Shown here in pieces: positions 62,806 through 64,000 of a DNA stretch of 64,000 nucleotides. The translations under genes and the position numbers were made by a program. Under the pieces are notes generated by a model. That model was not told the origin of the DNA, ran no database searches, and was given only the letters and a program-made list of their open reading frames with translations. The stretch is from Lucifuga dentata (Eukaryota; Chordata; Actinopteri; Ophidiiformes; Bythitidae), in contig VXCM01000048.1 of the NCBI GenBank assembly GCA_014773175.1, forward strand, positions 347,353-411,352, read 5' to 3'. Numbering within the stretch: position 1 is the stretch's first letter; every line of letters begins with the position of its first letter.

Positions 62806-63240
62806 TCAATGGTGGGCCGTCAGGGCCAGCAAGGCCTTCTCTGCTGGCCTAGAGATTGTCAGAATCATCAAATTATGTTTTTATAATTTAATAAATATTT
62901 TAATTAATGATATATGTATTTTACAAAGTTTGTTCCCATCAGTTTTGTTATTACTGTCATTTTCTCTCCCTTAGTTTCGCTGCTTCCACCTGTGCTGTCT
63001 CCGGTAAAAAAAATCTAGCCTGAGGCCTTCAGAATCTCAAGTGAATCCCCTCTGCTAAATGTTGTTGATTGTCATATACTTTAATCAAATTTCGAGTTTG
63101 CCATGTTGGGCGTATTCTTTTACAGGCCAGGGCCTTCTAGCTGGCCTTGGCCTACNTTTCGAGTTTGCCATGTTGGGCGTATTCTTTTACAGGCCAGGGC
63201 CTTCTAGCTGGCCTTGGCCTACATCAAACAGCTACAGCCT
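62806..63240. mobile_element. possible transposon end with GGCC-rich inverted motifs
   Basis: GGGCCAGCAAGGCCTTCTCT followed by GCTGGCC at 62821 onward is partly inverted by CAGGCCAGGGCCTTCTAGCT and GGCCTTGGCC near 63124 and 63190. The single-N duplication (63091-63221) doubles the right copy. Class unknown. Confidence 0.35.
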
Positions 63241-64000
63241 GCTAGAAATTCATCAGAAGAAGAAGACGACCGGTTAGCTTAGCTAACTCAAGTAAACCTA
63301 GCTAGCGCGTAACGGAGCATTCATGTTTATTTAAACTTTCTTTCTTGACGTTTAGATTTTTAGATGTAGTGCTTTAGATTTTTTGTTTAGATTTTTACTT
63401 AGCAATGTTGTTTTTTAACGCATAATGGCTGAAGGAGGAGAAGAAATGGATTAACTGACGACTTTTTTTTTCACATTTTGGAACTGAAATGCACTGATGT
63501 ACTGTACAGCCGCGTCATTAAACTCTTTATAAAGACAGAAAGGAGGATGGACTTTGTCTTCAGATGATGAGCAGCTTTAGNGTCATTAAACTCTTTATAA
63601 AGACAGAAAGGAGGATGGACTTTGTCTTCAGATGATGAGCAGCTTTAGTAAGTCTGATGGATTTTTATGTGGCTGGAATCTGTGGGGAATCCTGTGGAAT
63701 CTGATTGTGTTATTTGCGTTTTACGGCATTTTTGCTTACTTGCTGGTCGTATGAGTAAATGTGATGGTTGCTGTGACGGGTGGGGTTTGGATCCAAATGC
63801 CGCACACAGTACAACTCTGACAAGTTGAGTTCTTTANGACGGGTGGGGTTTGGATCCAAATGCCGCACACAGTACAACTCTGACAAGTTGAGTTCTTTAA
63901 TAAAGTTCACAGTCCAACACAGAAGCAGGCAGAGCAACAGGCAGGACAAAGCACCTACACAGAAACTGACAGACGGGGAACCCAGGCGCAGGGACCGGAA
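63241..64000. other. window-edge region with two N-joined duplications
   Basis: No gene was recognised. Two 63-65 bp blocks are doubled around Ns at 63581 and 63837. The last 100 bases (CAGGCAGAGCAACAGGCAGG, CTGACAGACGGGGAACCCAG) resemble the interior of a common fish repeat but cannot be classed from this fragment. Confidence 0.4.

Overview
The window is nuclear DNA from a vertebrate, almost certainly a teleost fish. The evidence is vertebrate-type split genes with GT-AG introns, low-GC introns full of dinucleotide and tetranucleotide microsatellites, and fish-type Tc1-like and short inverted-repeat transposons. It is a draft assembly. Some 30 single-N joins are present, nine of them with the same ~63-65 bp on both sides of the N, and there is one 110-N gap.

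Four protein-coding genes lie head to tail, all on the minus strand. From right to left (their transcription order): (1) tulp1, a Tubby-like protein (coding exons 59888 down to 52497, plus a 5' exon at 60010-60086); (2) tead3, a TEA-domain transcription factor (noncoding first exon near 48.1-48.3 kb, coding exons 36308 to 22306); (3) smpd2, a neutral sphingomyelinase (17319 to 12725, possible 5' noncoding exon near 19.2 kb); (4) pkp1, a plakophilin-1-type armadillo protein (9685 to the left edge, with the last exon outside the window). I reconstructed each by checking splice sites and reading phase exon by exon. The three complete coding sequences sum to whole codons: tulp1 562 aa, tead3 431 aa, smpd2 443 aa. 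pkp1 gives 695 codons within the window. No plus-strand gene could be supported.

The tulp1-tead3 order is the same as on human 6p21.31; smpd2 and pkp1 lie elsewhere in human, so that part of the linkage looks fish-lineage specific (inference). The four products (photoreceptor tubby protein, Hippo-pathway transcription factor, lipid phosphodiesterase, desmosomal plaque protein) do not form a pathway.

Most interesting points: tead3 lacks an AUG at its conserved start and has AUU in a perfect Kozak context, with an in-frame stop upstream. It also has a tandem pair of 63-nt exons that each encode the DNA-recognition helix, and a 12-nt microexon. In tulp1, two introns can only be read in phase with GC-AG splicing, and an upstream exon joins in frame to add 35 residues before the conserved start. 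Outside the genes, one family of long-hairpin repeats occurs four times, and there are several transposon remnants and stem-loops. Nothing suggests a new multi-gene system.
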